Source of the DNA: Sphingomonas prati | Lineage (GTDB): Bacteria > Pseudomonadota > Alphaproteobacteria > Sphingomonadales > Sphingomonadaceae | Length of the DNA stretch: 64,000 nucleotides | NCBI RefSeq assembly: GCF_014643515.1 | Contig: NZ_BMJP01000002.1 | Span: 62,001 to 126,000, forward strand | Direction of reading: 5' to 3' | Notes under the pieces: model-generated | Databases searched by the model: none | Seen by the model: the letters and a program-made list of their open reading frames with translations, nothing else | What the model was told of the DNA's origin: nothing | Position numbers and translations under genes: made by a program | Part shown: piece after piece, positions 19,715-28,283 of the stretch | Layout of the letters: the number at the start of each line of letters is the position of its first letter | Position numbering within the stretch: position 1 is the stretch's first letter

Positions 19715-19939
19715 CGGGTGTGTGCCTCTCAGTACGGGACCGGGCGACCCGGCGACGCTGTGTTATCCAACTAAACCACTTCACTCAAGCGCGATTCCTT
19801 GTCCGCGACGTAGCATGTTTTGGCGACGGCAAGTTCGTGCCGCGCGACGAAAGCGTCTTGCACATCGATAAAGCCGCGTTCAGCCGCCGTGCAGTGCTCG
19901 GGCTTTACCTGCCCTCCACCGACAACAGGAGGATCACCC

Positions 19940-20683
19940 ATGCAATCGCTTCATCCGCTCCGCCGCGCCCTCCCGCTTGCCGCGCTGTTCACCGCCGCCG
20001 CGATGCCTGCCATCGCCGCGGCGCAGGTCGCCCCGCTGCCGGTCGCCACGCTCGGCGGCACGCGGCTCGACATCGTCGCGACGGGCGAGGTCGCGCGCGC
20101 ACCCGACATCGCCACCATCTTCGCCGGCGTGGTGACGCAGGCGCCGACCGCGTCGGCCGCGCTTGCCGAAAACGCGACGCGCATGACCGCCACGATCGCC
20201 GCGCTGCGCCGCGCCGGCGTCGCCGAACGCGATATCCAGAGTGCCGCGATCAACCTCAGCCCGCAATATCGCTACGGCGAGAACGTCCCGCCCGTGCTGA
20301 CAGGCTACCAGGCGTCGAACCAGGTCACGATCCGGTTCCGCGAGATCAAGCGCGCCGGCACGATCCTCGACGCACTGGTCCAGGCCGGCGCGAACCAGAT
20401 CAACGGCCCCGCCTTCTCGCTCGACAAGCCGGCCGCCGCGCTCGACGAGGCGCGCACCGCCGCCATGGCGCTCGCCCGCACCCGGGCGGATCTCTACGCG
20501 CGCGCCGCCGGCATGACCGTCCGCCGCATCGTCGCGATCAGTGAGGAAGGCGAACAGACCAATCAACCGCGCCCGATGATGGTGTCCATGGCGCTGTCGC
20601 GCATGGAAAAGGACGCGACCCCCGTCCAGGCCGGCGAGCAGACGCTCGGCGTCACCGTCCGCGTCACGTTCGAACTCCAGTAA
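19940..20683 (+). CDS. SIMPL domain-containing periplasmic protein (DUF541)
   Basis: A 247-aa secreted protein of the SIMPL/DUF541 (YggE-like) family, whose bacterial members are linked to oxidative stress but have no settled mechanism. The signal peptide covers residues 1-28 (PLAALFTAAAMPAIAAAQV). Family features are the start of the domain at IVATGEVARAPDIATI, the block ERDIQSAAINLSPQYRY, GYQASNQVTIRFREI and the C-terminal VTVRVTFEL. AGGAGG seven bases before ATG 19940 sets the start against a longer open frame. It is monocistronic, with a hairpin terminator after it. Confidence 0.9.
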   Translation: MQSLHPLRRALPLAALFTAAAMPAIAAAQVAPLPVATLGGTRLDIVATGEVARAPDIATIFAGVVTQAPTASAALAENATRMTATIAALRRAGVAERDIQSAAINLSPQYRYGENVPPVLTGYQASNQVTIRFREIKRAGTILDALVQAGANQINGPAFSLDKPAAALDEARTAAMALARTRADLYARAAGMTVRRIVAISEEGEQTNQPRPMMVSMALSRMEKDATPVQAGEQTLGVTVRVTFELQ

Positions 20684-20708
20684 GGGCACCGCGCCCGCCG
20701 CGAAGACA

Positions 20709-20742
20709 AAGAAAAGGCCGCCCCGGTCTCCCGGGGCGGCCT
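20709..20742 (-). terminator. Terminator between the SIMPL and GlsB-like genes
   Basis: AGGCCGCCCCGG (20715-20726) pairs perfectly over 12 bp with CCGGGGCGGCCT (20731-20742) around TCTC. The A-rich flank at 20708-20714 gives a U-run only on the minus strand, so it mainly ends the leftward glsB transcript, though the hairpin may also stall the SIMPL transcript. Confidence 0.8.
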
Positions 20743-20767
20743 CAATCTACACCGAAGTGCGTCGCGA

Positions 20768-21025
20768 TTAGCGGACGCGACCGCGGCGGAACAGGTTCAC
20801 GATCGCGAGCAGGATGATCGCACCCAGCAGCGAAACGAGGAACGTCGTCAGATTGAGCGGCGCGTTGTTGATCGAGCCACCCGTGATGATCAGGCCGCCG
20901 ATGAAGGCACCCACGATGCCGACGACGATGTTGAGCAGGATGCCCTGCTGCGCGTCGGTGCGCATGATGATGCTCGCCAGCCAGCCGATGACACCACCCA
21001 CGATCAACCACATGATCAAACCCAT
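20768..21025 (-). CDS. GlsB/YeaQ/YmgE family stress-response membrane protein
   Basis: A small 85-aa, three-helix membrane protein. The family signature is plain: start MGLIMWLIVGGVIGWLAS, central LLNIVVGIVGAFIGGL with glycine zipper spacing, and a third helix VSLLGAIILLAIVNLF before a basic tail. Members are often induced by acid or general stress; the biochemical role is unknown. GGGAGGT lies about 5 bases upstream of the ATG. It is 82 bp downstream of thiL and may be read from its own promoter. Confidence 0.92.
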   Translation of the reverse strand: MGLIMWLIVGGVIGWLASIIMRTDAQQGILLNIVVGIVGAFIGGLIITGGSINNAPLNLTTFLVSLLGAIILLAIVNLFRRGRVR

Positions 21026-21107
21026 AACGACCTCCCTGTTTTGACGATGGCCTGTGCAGCCCTTGCGTCGAGTAGGATGTTGATACGCACCGGGAACGAT
21101 ACGGTTC

Positions 21108-22082
21108 CTACGGCGCGAGGTCCTTTTCGGTTGCACCATGCTGGTATCCGGTGCGCCCCGGCACTGGCACCGCGGCCCCCTGATAAGTCAGGCTCAGCCC
21201 CGAACCGGCCGAAAACGCCCCGATCCGGCCGATCCGCACGCCGATCGCCGCCGCCCGCGCCTGCATCTCCGCGGCCGCATCCGGCGGCACCGCCATTAAG
21301 AGTTGGTAATCGTCGCCCGCGGTCGCCGCCGCGATCCGCACGTCCAGCGTATCGCCCCCCGCCGCCGCGATCAGCGCATCGGACAACGGCAGGGCATCCA
21401 GCGTAATAGCCACCGCACACCCGCTGGCGGCCGCGATCCGCCCGGCATCGATCAGCACCCCGTCGGAAACATCCGCCGACGCCCGCACAAACGGCACCAG
21501 CGCCTGCCCCGCCGCGACCTGCGCCCGCGGCCGCCGATATGCCGCCAGCAATTCGGCCGAACCCGCCATCGCCCCGCGCGCGATCTCCAGCCCCAGGCCG
21601 GCATCACCGATCGTCCCGGTGACCCACAACCCGTCCCCCGGCCGCGCCCCGGTCCGCGACGGCGCCCCACCCGGCGCCACCGATCCGATCGCCGTCAGCC
21701 CCAGCGTCCGCGCACCCCGCCCCGCGACGGTATCGCCCCCGAGCAACGGCACGGCATAGACGTCACAGACCTCCGCCAATCCGGCCACGAACCGCGCATC
21801 CCACCCGCGATCGCCGCTCAGCGTATAGCCCAGCAACACCCCCTCCGGCCGCGCGCCCTTCCCAGCCAGATCGGACAGGTTCACCGCAACGAGCTTCCAG
21901 GCGACATCCTCGGGCGGATCGCCGGGCAGATAATGCACGCCCTCGACCAGCATGTCGTGCGTGAGGACCAGCACTCGCCCGGCAGGCGGCACGAACAAAG
22001 CCGCATCATCCAGCAACCCCCGCGCCCCCACACCGGTCGCGACGCCCTTCAGCAACTCGATAAACGCTGCCTCGTCGGACAC
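21108..22082 (-). CDS. thiL: Thiamine-monophosphate kinase
   Basis: Phosphorylates thiamine monophosphate to thiamine diphosphate. The length of 324 aa is normal. AIR-synthase-like fold motifs are seen: DDAALFVPP for Mg-ATP binding, LTHDMLVEGVHY, KLVAVNLSDLAGKGARP, LLGGDTV, ISADVSDG-like SADVSDGVLIDAGRIA, and AGDDYQLLMAVP near the C-terminus. It is the last member of the hisG-hisD-nusB-thiL order common in sphingomonads, but is separated from nusB by a 118-bp dispersed repeat. Confidence 0.95.
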   Translation of the reverse strand: MSDEAAFIELLKGVATGVGARGLLDDAALFVPPAGRVLVLTHDMLVEGVHYLPGDPPEDVAWKLVAVNLSDLAGKGARPEGVLLGYTLSGDRGWDARFVAGLAEVCDVYAVPLLGGDTVAGRGARTLGLTAIGSVAPGGAPSRTGARPGDGLWVTGTIGDAGLGLEIARGAMAGSAELLAAYRRPRAQVAAGQALVPFVRASADVSDGVLIDAGRIAAASGCAVAITLDALPLSDALIAAAGGDTLDVRIAAATAGDDYQLLMAVPPDAAAEMQARAAAIGVRIGRIGAFSAGSGLSLTYQGAAVPVPGRTGYQHGATEKDLAP

Positions 22083-22105
22083 AGCTGCCCTCCAGCCAGA
22101 AAAAA

Positions 22106-22222
22106 CGCCCCCTCCCTTTTAAGGGAGGGGGTTGGGGGTGGGTGCAACAGCGTCCCAAATTCAACGTCGCAATAGCGAGCAGGTACCACCCACTCCCAAC
22201 CCCTCCCTTGAAAGGGAGGGGG
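22106..22222. repeat. Dispersed hairpin repeat family A, copy 1
   Basis: About 117 bp fill most of the nusB-thiL gap. The left end CCCCCTCCCTTTTAAGGGAGGGGG and the right end CCCCTCCCTTGAAAGGGAGGGG are each palindromic. Inside them GTTGGGGGTGGGTGCAACAG and TACCACCCACTCCCAAC pair with each other, so the whole unit can form a nested stem. Copies 2 and 3 are at 28105 and 50065. Confidence 0.85.
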
Positions 22223-22234
22223 GCTAGAAGAACA

Positions 22235-22690
22235 CTAGACCCGCACAGCCTTCGCAACCGCGTCGAGAAGCCCGTTCACGAATCCCTTCTCACGCTTGTC
22301 GTAGAACGCCGCCGCCACATCGACATACTCGGAAATCACGCTCCCCGTCGGCACATCCGGCCGCGCGATCAGCTCGTACGTGCCCGCGCGCAGGATCTGC
22401 CGCATCGGCTTGTCCAGCCGCGCCATCGACCAGCCTGCGGCCAGCTTGTCCGAAATCGCCGCATCGACCTCGTCGCGCCGCGCATCCACGCCGCGCACCA
22501 GATCGTCGAAGAAATCGACCTCCGCATCGGCATATTCGACATCGTCGACGGTCGCGCCCAGCCGGTGACGATGGAATTCGTCGAGCAGCCGCGGCAGCGT
22601 GATCGTCTCCATCTCCTGCTGGTACAGCGCCTGCACCGCTGCCAGCCGCGCGGCACTGCGCGATCGCGAACGTTCGTTGATCTTGGCCAT
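22235..22690 (-). CDS. nusB: Transcription antitermination factor NusB
   Basis: RNA-binding protein that with S10 (NusE) assembles the rRNA antitermination complex. The protein is 151 aa. The N-terminal SRSAARLAAVQALYQQEM matches the arginine-rich RNA-binding start of the family. The C-terminal blocks RLDKPMRQILRAGTYEL, SEYVDVAAAFYDKREKGFVNGLLD are diagnostic. It starts 3 bp after the hisD stop, so it is cotranscribed with hisD and hisG. Confidence 0.96.
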   Translation of the reverse strand: MAKINERSRSRSAARLAAVQALYQQEMETITLPRLLDEFHRHRLGATVDDVEYADAEVDFFDDLVRGVDARRDEVDAAISDKLAAGWSMARLDKPMRQILRAGTYELIARPDVPTGSVISEYVDVAAAFYDKREKGFVNGLLDAVAKAVRV

Positions 22691-22693
22691 CTA

Positions 22694-23986
22694 TTAACTC
22701 CCCAGCCGGACCGCGACCGACGCCGCATGTGCCGGCAACCCCTCGGCCGTCGCCAGCGTCACTGCCGCCGGCCCGATCGCACGCAGCGACACGGGGTCCA
22801 GCGCCAGGAAACTGGTCCGCTTCATGAAATCCAGGACCGACAGTCCCGATGAAAAACGCGCGCGCCGCCCGGTCGGCAACACATGGTTCGGCCCCGCGAC
22901 ATAGTCGCCGACCGCCTCGGGCGTGTGCCGCCCCAGGAACACCGACCCGGCATGCCGGACGCGCGCAAAGATCGCATCCGGATCGTCCGTCGCGATCTCC
23001 AGATGCTCGGGCGCCAGCCGGTCTACCAACGGGATCGCCGCATCCAGCGTCGGCACCACGATGATCGCGCCATAATCGGCCCAGCTCGCCCGCGCCACGC
23101 GCTCGGTCGCCAGCGTCGTCAGCCGCGCCTCGACCGCTGCCATCACCGCGTCGCCGAACGCCGCGTCGTCGGTGATCAGGATCGACTGGCTGACCGGGTC
23201 ATGCTCCGCCTGGCTCAGCAGGTCGATCGCGATCCAGTCCGGGTCGTTGGCGCCGTCGGCCACCACCACGATCTCGGACGGGCCGGCGACCATGTCGATC
23301 CCCACCACGCCGTACAGCTGGCGCTTGGCCTCCGCGACCCAGGCATTGCCCGGGCCCACGATCACGTCGGTCGCCGCAATCCGCTCCGTCCCGTACGCCA
23401 GCGCCGCGATCGCTTGCGCCCCGCCGATGCGGAACACCTGATCGACGCCGGCGATCTCCGCCGCGGCCAGCACCAGCGGATTGACCTCGCCGTTCGGGGT
23501 CGGCGTCACCATCGTCAACCGATCAACGCCCGCGGCGCGCGCCGGCAAGGCGTTCATGAGCACCGACGACGGATAGGCCGCGCGCCCACCCGGCACATAC
23601 AGCCCCGCCGCCTCGACCGCGCGCCAGCGCGACCCCAGCCGCACACCCTGCGCATCGACCGCATCGCGATCAGCCGGCACCTGCGCCGCATGGAACAGCC
23701 GGATCCGTTCCGCCGCCAGTTCCAGCGCATCGCGCAGGTCGCTCCCCAACCCGTCCAGCGCCGCACGCCGCTCCGCCCGCGGCACCTCCCACCCGGTCGT
23801 TGCCAGCTCATGCCCGTCGAACCGCGCGGTCAGTTCGGCCACCGCCACATCGCCGCGCGCGCGCACGTCCGCGACGATCGCCGCGACCGATTCGCGCACG
23901 CCCGCATCCGACTCGCGCCGCGCATTCACCAGGGTTTCGAACGCCGCAGCAAAGCCCGCGTCGGTCGCATCCAGCCGCTGGGTCAT
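22694..23986 (-). CDS. hisD: Histidinol dehydrogenase
   Basis: Last two oxidation steps of histidine synthesis, L-histidinol to L-histidine with 2 NAD+. The length of 430 aa is standard. Typical blocks are LYVPGGRAAYPSSVLMNALPA, IGGAQAIAALAYGT, VGPGNAWVAEAKRQLYG, DMVAGPSEIVVVAD, LLSQAEHDP with the zinc and catalytic His/Glu region, and APEHLEI. It sits 21 bp downstream of hisG and 3 bp upstream of nusB in a tight operon. Confidence 0.97.
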   Translation of the reverse strand: MTQRLDATDAGFAAAFETLVNARRESDAGVRESVAAIVADVRARGDVAVAELTARFDGHELATTGWEVPRAERRAALDGLGSDLRDALELAAERIRLFHAAQVPADRDAVDAQGVRLGSRWRAVEAAGLYVPGGRAAYPSSVLMNALPARAAGVDRLTMVTPTPNGEVNPLVLAAAEIAGVDQVFRIGGAQAIAALAYGTERIAATDVIVGPGNAWVAEAKRQLYGVVGIDMVAGPSEIVVVADGANDPDWIAIDLLSQAEHDPVSQSILITDDAAFGDAVMAAVEARLTTLATERVARASWADYGAIIVVPTLDAAIPLVDRLAPEHLEIATDDPDAIFARVRHAGSVFLGRHTPEAVGDYVAGPNHVLPTGRRARFSSGLSVLDFMKRTSFLALDPVSLRAIGPAAVTLATAEGLPAHAASVAVRLGS

Positions 23987-24007
23987 CGCCCGCCTCCGCT
24001 CGTAAAA

Positions 24008-24670
24008 TCAGGCCGCACGCTGCGCCCCCGCCATCCGGAACCCGTCGATCAGCGCCGCGATCTGCCCGCTGCGCGTCTTGAACGCCGCGCGGTTGACGAT
24101 CAGCCGGGCCGACACCTGTGCGATCACCTCGACCTCGGCCAGCCCGTTCTCGACCAGCGTCCGCCCGCTCGACACCAGATCGACGATCCGGTCGGCCAGC
24201 CCCAGCACCGGCGCGATTTCCATCGCGCCGTTCAGCTTCACGCATTCCGCCTGCACGCCGCGCGCCTCGAAATGGCGCCGCGTGATGTTCGGATATTTCG
24301 TCGCCACACGGACGTGGCTCCATTCGCGCGGGTCGTCGCCTGCCGCCAGTGCCACCGGTTCCGCCACCGACAACCGGCAATGCCCGACGTCCAGATCGAC
24401 CGGCGCGTAAAGTTCGGAATAGTCGAACTCCATCAGCACGTCGGACCCGACGACACCGACCTGCGCCGCGCCGTGCGCCACAAACGTCGCGACGTCGAAC
24501 GCCCGTACCCGGATGATCCGCACGCCGGGATCGCTGGTCGCGAACATCAGCGCGCGGCTCGCCGGGTCGGAGAACGCCGCTTCCGGCACGATCCCGACCT
24601 GCGCCAGCATCGGCAGCACTTCGTCGAGGATACGGCCCTTTGGAATGGCCAGGGTGACGGGTTCGATCAT
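24008..24670 (-). CDS. hisG: ATP phosphoribosyltransferase, short-form catalytic subunit
   Basis: Commits ATP and PRPP to histidine synthesis. At 220 aa this is the short HisG_S form, which lacks the C-terminal regulatory domain and in known systems needs the HisZ subunit. Visible are the start [37 protein letters not shown]-type block (here [20 protein letters not shown]), and the PRPP loop region [22 protein letters not shown]. No hisZ is in this window. First gene of hisG-hisD-nusB. Confidence 0.95.
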   Translation of the reverse strand: MIEPVTLAIPKGRILDEVLPMLAQVGIVPEAAFSDPASRALMFATSDPGVRIIRVRAFDVATFVAHGAAQVGVVGSDVLMEFDYSELYAPVDLDVGHCRLSVAEPVALAAGDDPREWSHVRVATKYPNITRRHFEARGVQAECVKLNGAMEIAPVLGLADRIVDLVSSGRTLVENGLAEVEVIAQVSARLIVNRAAFKTRSGQIAALIDGFRMAGAQRAA

Positions 24671-24740
24671 GCCGCGCGCCTTACGCGCCCAACCGACGCC
24701 TCACAAGAAACCACTTTGCCCCACGTCTCGGGGCGATTGC

Positions 24741-24760
24741 GGGGCCGGTCGCCCGGCCCC
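24741..24760 (-). terminator. Hairpin downstream of dps, possible terminator
   Basis: GGGGCCGG-TCGC-CCGGCCCC, an 8-bp perfect GC stem 8 bp past the dps stop. There is no U-run, so termination is uncertain. Confidence 0.35.
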
Positions 24761-24767
24761 CACAGCA

Positions 24768-25268
24768 TCACACCTTGCGGCTGGCCTCGAACAGGAACCA
24801 CGCACGCTCTTCGGCCTGGTCGGTCCAGTCGTCCAGAATGCCGCTGGTCGCATTGTCCTTGGCTTCGTCGACGATGTCCTTTGCCTCGCGCAGCGCCTGC
24901 ACCAGATGCAGATTGTCCTCGCGCAGCTCGACCAGCATGTCGTCCGCACTCACGAACGGCTTGTCGTTGTCCTGAATCGTCTGGCGGCGCGAAATGTCGC
25001 CGATCGACCGCAGCGTGACGTTGCCAGTCTTGCGCACGCGCTCTGCGATCGCGTCGGTCGTGCCCAGGATCTGCGCGGCCTGATCGTCGAGCATCAGGTG
25101 ATAGTCGCGGAAATGCGGCCCCGACACGTGCCAATGGAAATTCTTGGTCTTCAGGTACAGCGCGAAGCTGTCCGCCAGCACGCCGTTCAGCGCGTCGGCG
25201 ACGGTCTTGGCGTTGGTCGTCGCGATATCGGTCGGGGTTGCCAGTTCGGGCTGCGGGGTGTCGGCCAT
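24768..25268 (-). CDS. dps: Dps family DNA-binding ferritin-like protein
   Basis: Forms dodecameric cages that oxidise and store iron with peroxide and protect DNA. The protein is 166 aa. The ferroxidase ligands are in the classic block KNFHWHVSGPHFRDYHLMLDDQ (His, His, Asp pattern spread over 20-odd residues), with DAIAERVRKTGN following. C-terminal helices include EERAWFLFEASRKV. The N-terminal tail is short and not strongly basic, so direct DNA binding is uncertain. It is monocistronic between hisG and the GDT1-like gene. Confidence 0.95.
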   Translation of the reverse strand: MADTPQPELATPTDIATTNAKTVADALNGVLADSFALYLKTKNFHWHVSGPHFRDYHLMLDDQAAQILGTTDAIAERVRKTGNVTLRSIGDISRRQTIQDNDKPFVSADDMLVELREDNLHLVQALREAKDIVDEAKDNATSGILDDWTDQAEERAWFLFEASRKV

Positions 25269-25356
25269 GATGCGTCTCCGGATATTTGGTTCGGGTCCTC
25301 AACGACCCAGACCCGCCTCGGTCGCATCCCCGCCCACAGAATTTTCGCGCCGGACG

Positions 25357-25926
25357 CTAGAGCAACCGCAAGGCATCGAGCCCGAACCCGAGCGCGACCA
25401 GAATGAACACCACCCCGATCCCGATCCGCACGGCGCGTAGCGGCATCACCGTCACGAACCGCCGCCCCAGCATCGCCGCGGGCACCGCCGCCGCCAGCAC
25501 GCCCAGCGTCGCGCCGATCGCCGCCAGCACCGGCGCCGCGGTCCGCGCCGACAGCGCGAACGCCAGGAACTGCGTCTTGTCACCGAGGCCCGCCGCCAGC
25601 AGCACGCCGAAACTCCCACCGAACGCCCCCAGCCGCGGCGACACCGTCAGCTTCGGCGTCTTGGGCCGCGCAAGCGACCCGATTCCCGCGGACAGCAGCG
25701 CCAGCGCCGCCATCAGCGACAGCGCACGGAACGGCACCGTACCATGCACCACAGCACCGCCCGCCGCGCCGATCCCAGTGCTGACCAGCGCCGCCAACCC
25801 CGCCGCAGCCAGCACGCGGCCGGTCCTGTCCGGAAACTTCAGGCAGAGCAGGATGACCAGCAACTGGCTGCGGTCGCCGATCTCGGCCAGCCCGCACGCC
25901 ACGAACGCACTCAGCAATGCATCCAT
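25357..25926 (-). CDS. TMEM165/GDT1 family (UPF0016) cation transporter
   Basis: A 189-aa membrane protein with about six helices and the two family repeats: AEIGDRSQLL near residue 15 and the variant AGLGDKTQFLAF near residue 114. The motif E-x-G-D-K/R-S/T is the cation-binding signature of GDT1 proteins, which export Mn2+ in bacteria (MneA) or move Mn2+/Ca2+ in eukaryotes. The second copy has Leu in place of the usual Glu-x, as in a number of members. A manganese-efflux role is inferred from the family. No mnt-type riboswitch is evident upstream. Confidence 0.88.
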   Translation of the reverse strand: MDALLSAFVACGLAEIGDRSQLLVILLCLKFPDRTGRVLAAAGLAALVSTGIGAAGGAVVHGTVPFRALSLMAALALLSAGIGSLARPKTPKLTVSPRLGAFGGSFGVLLAAGLGDKTQFLAFALSARTAAPVLAAIGATLGVLAAAVPAAMLGRRFVTVMPLRAVRIGIGVVFILVALGFGLDALRLL

Positions 25927-25952
25927 CTATTCAGCGAACCCCACGCGTAGGA

Positions 25953-26288
25953 TCAGTCCGCAAACCGGACGCTGATCGACGCCAGCAACGCATGGACCGC
26001 ATGATCGTCGCCCGGCGCGCACCCGCACGCCTCGCGCAGACCCGCCAGATAGGGCCGGATCAACGCCGCGCGCCCGTCACGCCCGATCGCGGTCGCCAGT
26101 TCGGCGGCGATGCCCACGACCGCGGACAGCCCGTGCAACCGCGCCGTTCCGCGAATCTCGACCACCCGCTGCATCAGCCGGTCGAGCGACAGCGTCGGCA
26201 AATCCGCCTCCAGCACCGCGATCCGCCCGCACAGGCGGGTCGCCGCGGCCATGTCGTTCTCGTCGTCCTGTCTGTAAGCGGTCGCCAT
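25953..26288 (-). CDS. Hypothetical helical protein
   Basis: A 111-aa protein I cannot assign. It appears all-helical, with no signal or membrane segment, an Asp/Glu-rich front (YRQDDENDMAAATRLC) and the helix RLMQRVVEIRGTARLHGLSAVVGIAAELATAIG, which superficially recalls HPt-like four-helix bundles but lacks a clear phospho-His motif. GGGGAGGA lies about 7 bases before the ATG at 26288 and sets that start. It is divergent from rpmG. Confidence 0.65.
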   Translation of the reverse strand: MATAYRQDDENDMAAATRLCGRIAVLEADLPTLSLDRLMQRVVEIRGTARLHGLSAVVGIAAELATAIGRDGRAALIRPYLAGLREACGCAPGDDHAVHALLASISVRFAD

Positions 26289-26477
26289 CTTGCGTCCTCC
26301 CCTTGCGACCTTGTGCGCCCGCATTCCTTATCCACCGATTAAGACGCGTCCGCGACATTGCCGGCGACAGAACGGTCCACGGGCTTGACTCTCCTCCTCG
26401 CGTCGCTCAAAGGACCCGGCATACAGGCGGCGGCAACGTCGCCTTCTTTTTTTTCGCGTTCGCAAAGGTTCCGGGTC

Positions 26478-26645
26478 ATGGCAAAGCCGACCACCGTCAA
26501 GATCAAGCTCGTCAGCACCGCCGACACGGGTTTCTTCTACGTCACGAAGAAGAACCCCCGCACGCAGACGGAAAAGTTCACCTTCCGCAAGTACGACCCC
26601 GTCGTGCGCAAGCATGTCGAGTTCAAGGAAGCCAAGATCAAGTGA
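26478..26645 (+). CDS. rpmG: 50S ribosomal protein L33
   Basis: A 55-aa ribosomal protein of the large subunit. The sequence is the cysteine-free proteobacterial type: [32 protein letters not shown], then [18 protein letters not shown]. Lacking the CxxC pairs, it does not bind zinc. An AAAGG element precedes the ATG. It is followed by a strong terminator. Confidence 0.96.
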   Translation: MAKPTTVKIKLVSTADTGFFYVTKKNPRTQTEKFTFRKYDPVVRKHVEFKEAKIK

Positions 26646-26650
26646 TCTAG

Positions 26651-26752
26651 GTCCGCCCAGGCGGCGGACCGAGATTATCCCCGCGCAGGCGGGGATCCAG
26701 CAAAAAACCCGCAGGGTCCACGCTCGTCACGAGCGCAGACCCTGCGGGTTTT
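26651..26752. terminator. Hairpin group and bidirectional terminator after rpmG
   Basis: Three stems in a row: GTCCGCC..GGCGGAC (26651-26669), the REP-like ATCCCCGC-GCAG-GCGGGGAT (26677-26696) and the main terminator. In the last, AAAACCCGCAGGGTC (26704-26718) pairs perfectly with GACCCTGCGGGTTTT (26738-26752), with an inner stem CGCTCG/CGAGCG. A- and T-runs on both sides make it work for rpmG and for the convergent divK. Confidence 0.88.
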
Positions 26753-26798
26753 GAATGTCGAGCCCCCGCCGTACCAGGCACGACCGCTCTGACCGCCC

Positions 26799-27161
26799 CT
26801 AAAGCAAAGCCTCCACAGACCCCACGAACCGCATCACCGAAATCGGTTTCGACACATAGGCCTGCGCCCCTGCCGCGCGGATCCGCGCCTCGTCGCCGTG
26901 TGCGGCATAGGCCGTCACCGCCATCACCGGGATCTCCCGCAACGCATCGTCCGCGCGCATCGCCGCGATCAGGTCCAGCCCGCTCACATGCGGCAACTGG
27001 ATGTCCATGATGACCAGGTCGGGCGCGAACTCCCGCGCCGTCGCCAGCGCCTCGCGCCCGTCGCTGACGCCCCGCGCATCATAGTCGTGCGCGCGCAAAA
27101 GGTCGCAGAACAGCTTGAGATTAAGCTCGTTGTCCTCGACAATCAGGACTTTCTTCGCCAC
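26799..27161 (-). CDS. divK: DivK-like single-domain response regulator
   Basis: A 120-aa stand-alone receiver domain. It carries acidic residues in LIVEDNELNLKLF, the phospho-acceptor Asp in DLVIMDIQLPHVSG, the conserved Thr in VMAVTAYAAHGDEA and Lys in AYVSKPIS. The sequence follows Caulobacter DivK closely, including NELN.KLF and ISKPISV-type ends. DivK acts in the PleC/DivJ-CtrA cell-cycle phosphorelay. I take the GTG at 27161 (VAKKVLIVED) preceded by GAGAGG; the ATG at 27176 adds five residues. A DUF3572 gene is divergent 33 bp away, the usual partner. Confidence 0.9.
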   Translation of the reverse strand: MAKKVLIVEDNELNLKLFCDLLRAHDYDARGVSDGREALATAREFAPDLVIMDIQLPHVSGLDLIAAMRADDALREIPVMAVTAYAAHGDEARIRAAGAQAYVSKPISVMRFVGSVEALL

Positions 27162-27194
27162 CGCACCCTCTCGCATCTGGCACGGGAGTAGAGG

Positions 27195-27470
27195 ATGGCG
27201 GCCAAGGATACAATGAACGCGGACGGCGCCGCAGCCCTCGCGTTGAACGCGCTCGTCTGGACGCTGGGCGAACCGTCGCGCGCCGATCGGCTGCTCGCGC
27301 TGACCGGCCTCGACCCCACCGACCTGCGCACCCGCGCGAACGATCCGGCGGTGCTCGGCGCGGTCCTCGGCTTCCTCGAATCGCACGAACCGGACCTGAT
27401 CGCCTGCGCCGCCGACCTCGACGTCGCGCCCGACCGGCTGGTCCGCGCCAACGCATTGCTCTCCGCATGA
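27195..27470 (+). CDS. DUF3572 family protein
   Basis: A 91-aa protein of the DUF3572 family, restricted to alphaproteobacteria and usually beside divK. Family pattern: EADGAAALALNALVWTL-like front, RLLALTGLDPTDLRTRANDP, then VLGFLESHEPDLIACAADLDV and a short alanine-rich end. No catalytic motif is evident and the function is unknown. It overlaps the next gene by 4 bp (ATGA), so the two are translationally coupled. Confidence 0.85.
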   Translation: MAAKDTMNADGAAALALNALVWTLGEPSRADRLLALTGLDPTDLRTRANDPAVLGAVLGFLESHEPDLIACAADLDVAPDRLVRANALLSA

Positions 27471-28090
27471 GCCGCCCGCTGCTCATCACCGACTGCGACG
27501 AGGTGCTGCTCCACATGGTCACCCATTTCGGGGCCTGGCTTGATGCGGAACATCAGCTCGATTTCCAGCCGCGCGGCGGTCACTTCACCTCCAGCACGCG
27601 CCGCCGCAGCGACGGCACGCTGTTCCCCGACGAACAGCTCTGGCCGCTGCTCAACGGCTTCTTCGAAACGCAGATGCACCGCCAGACGCTCGTCCCCCAC
27701 GCGGCCGAGGCACTGGCAGAGATCGGTGAGGTCGCCGACATCGTCGTGCTCACCAACATCATGCCTGACTGGCATGCGGGCCGGGTCGCGCAACTCGCCG
27801 CGCACGGCATCCGCCACCGCGTCGTCTGCAACCAGGGCGGCAAGGGCACCCCCGCGCGCACGCTGATCGAGGAATTCGCCCCCTCCGCCGCGGTGTTCGT
27901 CGACGACCTCGCCGTCCACCACGCATCGCTCGCCGAACACACGCCCGAGGTCTGGCGCCTCCACATGGTCTCCGAACCCACCCTCGCCCCCGACGTCGCC
28001 CCGGCGCCCGAGGCCGACGCCCGCATCGACGACTGGCGCGAAGCCAAGGACTGGATTCTCGCGCGGTTCGAAGAGGGACCGCGGAGGTAG
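27467..28090 (+). CDS. HAD superfamily hydrolase
   Basis: A 207-aa haloacid dehalogenase-type phosphatase. Motif I is LLITDCDEVLL (Asp nucleophile and +2 Asp), motif II is the Thr in VVLTNIMP, motif III the Lys in NQGGKGTP, and motif IV is AVFVDDLAVH. The cap region is short with LFPDEQLWPLLNGFFE. The substrate is unknown. It overlaps DUF3572 by ATGA, a pairing also seen in other sphingomonads. A copy of repeat family A follows directly. Confidence 0.85.
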   Translation: MSRPLLITDCDEVLLHMVTHFGAWLDAEHQLDFQPRGGHFTSSTRRRSDGTLFPDEQLWPLLNGFFETQMHRQTLVPHAAEALAEIGEVADIVVLTNIMPDWHAGRVAQLAAHGIRHRVVCNQGGKGTPARTLIEEFAPSAAVFVDDLAVHHASLAEHTPEVWRLHMVSEPTLAPDVAPAPEADARIDDWREAKDWILARFEEGPRR

Positions 28091-28104
28091 GGCACATCAG
28101 AAAA

Positions 28105-28222
28105 GCCCCCTCCCTTTCAAGGGAGGGGTTGGGGGTGGGTGCAACAGCTCCACACCCACAGCGTCTTAATAAACGAACAGGTACCACCCACCCCCAACCC
28201 CTCCCTTGAAAGGGAGGGGGGC
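28105..28222. repeat. Dispersed hairpin repeat family A, copy 2
   Basis: Same unit as at 22106 and 50065: palindromic ends CCCCCTCCCTTTCAAGGGAGGGG and CCCCTCCCTTGAAAGGGAGGGGG, with TTGGGGGTGGGTGCAACAGC facing TACCACCCACCCCCAAC. It fills most of the gap between the HAD and RidA genes. Confidence 0.87.
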
Positions 28223-28283
28223 CAGAAGCACTACAACCCAATCCCCCTTGACCCACCCCGCGCCCCATCCGAAAGACCACAGC

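Noticed and set aside
22106-28222. Repeated units considered as a CRISPR array
   Set aside because: Copies are kilobases apart, about 118 bp long and internally palindromic, with no regular spacers and no cas genes.
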